Positions 63,697 to 64,000 of a DNA stretch of 64,000 nucleotides are shown one piece after another. The translations under genes and the position numbers were made by a program. The notes beneath the pieces are model-generated. The model was given only the letters and a program-made list of their open reading frames with translations, searched no databases and was not told the DNA's origin. The stretch covers positions 33,118 to 97,117 of the forward strand of contig JAMXLJ010000166.1 in NCBI GenBank assembly GCA_024281095.1, read 5' to 3'. Position 1 is the stretch's first letter. Each line of letters starts with the position of its first letter. This stretch comes from Acidimicrobiia bacterium. GTDB taxonomy: Bacteria; Actinomycetota; Acidimicrobiia; IMCC26256; JAMXLJ01.

Positions 63697-63800
63697 AGTG
63701 CTCAGGAAAAGGCAAACCCTCAGGAATGCGGGGACGCAAAGCTCACGGGGCCCAACCCGGCGCAACGGTGCGCCGGAAGGCCGGCCGGGCTACCCAGAGG
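63697..63800 (+). ncRNA. Cyclic-di-GMP-I (GEMM) riboswitch
   Basis: Conserved GEMM elements appear in order: GGCAAACC at 63711-63718, a CCC/GGG helix closed by a short loop, GGACGCAAAGC at 63732-63742, a stem CCGGCGC/GCGCCGG (63757-63763 with 63770-63776), and GGGCTACC at 63787-63794. This is the class I c-di-GMP aptamer. AAGCACGT (63678-63685) pairs with ACGTGCTT (63801-63808) to close an outer helix, but AGCAC can also pair with GTGCT at 63698-63702, a possible switch. Confidence 0.88.
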
Positions 63801-63810
63801 ACGTGCTTCC

Positions 63811-63870
63811 CGTGATGGGGGTCGCCAAAGGGCGAGACGGGCTCGCGACCCGAACATCAACCCCATCACG
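63811..63870 (+). promoter_or_regulatory. Expression-platform hairpin before pilA ribosome-binding site
   Basis: CGTGATGGGGT (63811-63821) pairs perfectly with ACCCCATCACG (63860-63870). The AAGGAG ribosome-binding site follows at once (63871-63876). A competing stem GGGTCGC (63818-63824) with GCGACCC (63845-63851) excludes part of it. This could be the regulated element of the riboswitch. Confidence 0.6.
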
Positions 63871-63884
63871 AAGGAGCACAACAA

Positions 63885-64000
63885 GTGCTGCAGAACACCC
63901 TGAAGAACATCAGGGCGAGTCGTGACGAGGAAGAGGGTTTCACGCTCATCGAGCTCATGGTCGTGGTGCTGATCATTGCCATTCTCATCGCCATTGCCAT
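63885..64000 (+). CDS. pilA: Major type IV pilin PilA (N-terminus only)
   Basis: The start is GTG 63885, eight bases after AAGGAG. The leader MLQNTLKNIRASRDEEEG is followed by FTLIELMVVVLIIAILIAIA, a canonical class III prepilin: cleavage after Gly, Phe at +1, Glu at +5. The gene runs off the window at 64000. It is the likely major subunit moved by PilB, PilT and PilC. The riboswitch leader lies directly upstream. Confidence 0.93.
   Translation, partial: MLQNTLKNIRASRDEEEGFTLIELMVVVLIIAILIAIA

Overview
The window is a GC-rich actinobacterial chromosome segment, most likely from an uncultured Acidimicrobiia-type organism. The reasons are the high GC with many GTG starts, the housekeeping order hisS-aspS-rarA-DUF948-alaS-ruvX-mltG-aroE, an AftD-like arabinofuranosyltransferase homologue, an LPFTGG-type sorting motif, and a complete pilB-pilT-pilC type IV pilus (T4P) set in a Gram-positive-type genome. 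The class is inferred; no rRNA or tRNA gene was seen.

Region 1 (0.2-31.4 kb) is a surface-polysaccharide locus. It has three GT4 and one GT2 glycosyltransferases, two polysaccharide deacetylases, a GNAT protein, a priming sugar-phosphate transferase, a NodU/CmcH carbamoyltransferase, a DegT aminotransferase, a CapD/FlaA1-type nucleotide-sugar dehydratase, two GT-C membrane glycosyltransferases, the 1516-residue AftD homologue, a Wzy-like polymerase, a beta-helix lipoprotein and an OafA-type acyltransferase. Embedded in it (19.7-23.7 kb) is a nucleotidyltransferase / PqqD / HprK-like kinase module. Its kinase is fused to a twin-arginine leader and an LPFTGG motif.

Region 2 (31.5-35.9 kb) has a Cys-rich unknown, a PlsC-type acyltransferase, a CBS protein, a pyruvate:ferredoxin oxidoreductase gene reduced to its two ends by a large internal deletion, and a secreted lipoprotein.

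Region 3 (36-56.1 kb) holds T4P genes around a housekeeping block. First come three overlapping minor-pilin/PilX-like genes, then hisS-aspS, then rarA to aroE, then DUF4388-pilB-pilT-pilC. The right edge (63.7-64 kb) carries a cyclic-di-GMP-I (GEMM) riboswitch in front of the major pilin gene, which is cut by the window end.

Region 4 (56.1-63.6 kb) is an ars cluster (arsR, arsI/cadI, an aquaporin-like channel, arsC), small stress or metal proteins, a frameshifted aldo/keto reductase, an acyl-CoA-synthetase-type ligase and msrB.

The most interesting signal is a possible unified c-di-GMP control of the pilus. Four T4P-linked transcription units carry WhiG/sigma-28-like promoter boxes (GCCGATAA-like with a TCAA-like -35 about 16-17 nt upstream). 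Both PilB and PilT have MshEN-type N-terminal domains, a known c-di-GMP-binding fold. The pilin mRNA has a GEMM riboswitch. Thus c-di-GMP may act at sigma factor, mRNA and motor level on the same machine.
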